Source: Bryobacterales bacterium
GTDB lineage: Bacteria; Acidobacteriota; Terriglobia; Bryobacterales; Bryobacteraceae
Length of the DNA stretch: 49,646 nt
Direction: 5' to 3'
Assembly (NCBI GenBank): GCA_003166865.1
Contig: PMUP01000098.1
Location: 1-49,646, forward strand
The notes below the pieces were generated by a model. It was not told the DNA's origin. It worked only from the letters and a program-made list of their open reading frames with translations, and ran no database searches. Of the stretch, positions 48,823 to 49,646 are shown piece after piece. Position 1 is the stretch's first letter; every line of letters begins with the position of its first letter. Both the position numbers and the translations under genes were made by a program.

Positions 48823-49646
48823 ATGAAACAGATTAACCTCGGTATTGTTGGCACTGGTTGGTGCGGAGGCATCCGTGCCGTGGCTGCGGCGGCGAGCCCC
48901 TGGGTCAATGAACTGCACATCGCGGAGATTAAAGAGGACCGGCTCGCCGAAATCGCCGCGCTGGTCAAGCCGGTTACGGCCACAACGGAATATCGGAAGC
49001 TGATCGAAAATCCGTCCATCAGCGCCGTTATGATTTCGACCACACCCGAGCCGACCCACTACCCGATCGCGAAGGAAAGCCTCCTGGCCGGCAAACACGT
49101 TTTTCTCGAAAAGCCGATTGCCATGGAACTTGCGGAAGCGGATGAGCTGATCGCGCTGGCCGCCTCGAAAAAGCTGGCGTTTACCATCGGATATTCGCAA
49201 AGGTTCAATCCGAAGTTTGCGTACGTAAAACGCTCCATTGAAGACGGCACCATCGGCGAGCCTTGCAGCGCTTTAGTCAGCCGGCACATTACGCGGAACC
49301 TGGGCAAAAAGATCGGTGGCCGAGTGAAGCTTTCTCCTGCCGCCATGGAAGCTACGCATGACATCGACTTCGTCTTGTGGTGCCTTGCTCCGAGAAAGCC
49401 TGTCCGCGTCTATGCTCAGGAAGTTCACAAGATTATGAAGGGGCAGTACAACGTGCCAGACTGCGTGTGGATCGTTGTGACCATGGATGACGGGACCGCG
49501 TTCACGGTCGGTGCCGGCTGGGTGCTTCCTCCCGCGTATCCGAATTTCTCTTCTACTTGGATCGAGTTCGTCGGCACAGAAGGGGCGGTGATGGTGGACG
49601 ACACGCATCGCGACGTGTACACCACCACGTTGCAGAAGGGCATTCA
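48823..49646 (+). CDS. Gfo/Idh/MocA family oxidoreductase (3' end beyond the window)
   Basis: About 274 residues are visible from the ATG at 48823 before the window ends. The Rossmann start MKQINLGIVGTGWCGGIRAV (GxGxxG-like) is followed by STTPEPTHYPIAKESLLAGK and the signature HVFLEKPIAMELAEADELI with catalytic-region EKP. Then FTIGYSQRFNPKFAYVKRSI and the conserved EATHDIDFVLW. Such NAD(P)-dependent enzymes oxidise or reduce sugars and cyclitols. It is divergent from the redox operon, with a dyad between them, so joint control is possible. Confidence 0.92.
   Translation, partial: MKQINLGIVGTGWCGGIRAVAAAASPWVNELHIAEIKEDRLAEIAALVKPVTATTEYRKLIENPSISAVMISTTPEPTHYPIAKESLLAGKHVFLEKPIAMELAEADELIALAASKKLAFTIGYSQRFNPKFAYVKRSIEDGTIGEPCSALVSRHITRNLGKKIGGRVKLSPAAMEATHDIDFVLWCLAPRKPVRVYAQEVHKIMKGQYNVPDCVWIVVTMDDGTAFTVGAGWVLPPAYPNFSSTWIEFVGTEGAVMVDDTHRDVYTTTLQKGI

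Noticed and set aside
1-49646. CRISPR array or prophage
   Set aside because: No regularly spaced repeats and no phage structural, terminase or integrase genes were seen.

Overview
The window looks like a chromosomal segment of an Acidobacteriota bacterium, probably of the Bryobacterales/Solibacter type. This is inferred from GC-rich coding, a VWFA-related protein of the acidobacterial type, DUF4159/DUF4175 proteins, the DUF6152/PQQ/HbpS gene set and many small secreted proteins. There is no rRNA. One tRNA-Ala(CGC) is present.

Layout. 1-5.4 kb: the 5' end of an HbpS/GlcG-like gene, divergent from a TauE/SafE permease, then (minus) a secreted metallo-hydrolase, an S9 peptidase, a small secreted protein and a cupin. 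5.5-10.7 kb: a tight plus-strand operon of MBOAT acyltransferase, two SGNH-hydrolase paralogs, an acyl carrier protein and a ketosynthase-III-like protein whose nucleophile cysteine is serine. This resembles the dltBCD logic but uses a ketosynthase-fold enzyme in place of DltA. It is the best candidate for an undescribed system. 10.7-13.5 kb (minus): a multi-pass acyltransferase translationally coupled to a LolA-like protein, a small membrane protein and LexA. 13.6-17.1 kb: tRNA-Ala, a secreted protein, a PPC/DUF296 protein, and a dcd-thyX pair for dTMP synthesis.

17.2-21.2 kb: a candidate sigma-54 promoter, then a secreted protein with an LPKTA-type sorting signal, a VWA protein and a sortase in one operon. 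It is met convergently by a sigma-54 activator whose receiver lacks the phosphoacceptor aspartate. 21.2-23.4 kb: glyA, whose 5' end occurs twice as 65-bp direct repeats flanking a HEPN-like gene and a broken partner. 23.5-30 kb: a GT4 glycosyltransferase, an HTH/S24-like regulator with a perfect 17-bp palindrome upstream, a CxxC/sigma-region-4-like protein, a YceH family protein, a second sigma-54 response regulator and an aldo/keto reductase.

30-37 kb: DUF4159 and a giant Gln/Gly-rich DUF4175 protein, separated by small accessory genes. 37-42 kb: a gene graveyard (truncated, frameshifted and nonsense-interrupted genes) around an intact monomeric isocitrate dehydrogenase, ending with a small CsbD-like gene. 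42.2-48.6 kb (minus): a periplasmic redox cluster with two secreted proteins, DUF6152, two HbpS/GlcG proteins flanking a cytochrome c-PQQ quinoprotein, and a B3-like metallo-hydrolase. The window ends inside a Gfo/Idh/MocA oxidoreductase.

All functions are inferred from sequence motifs read by eye; no database search was run.
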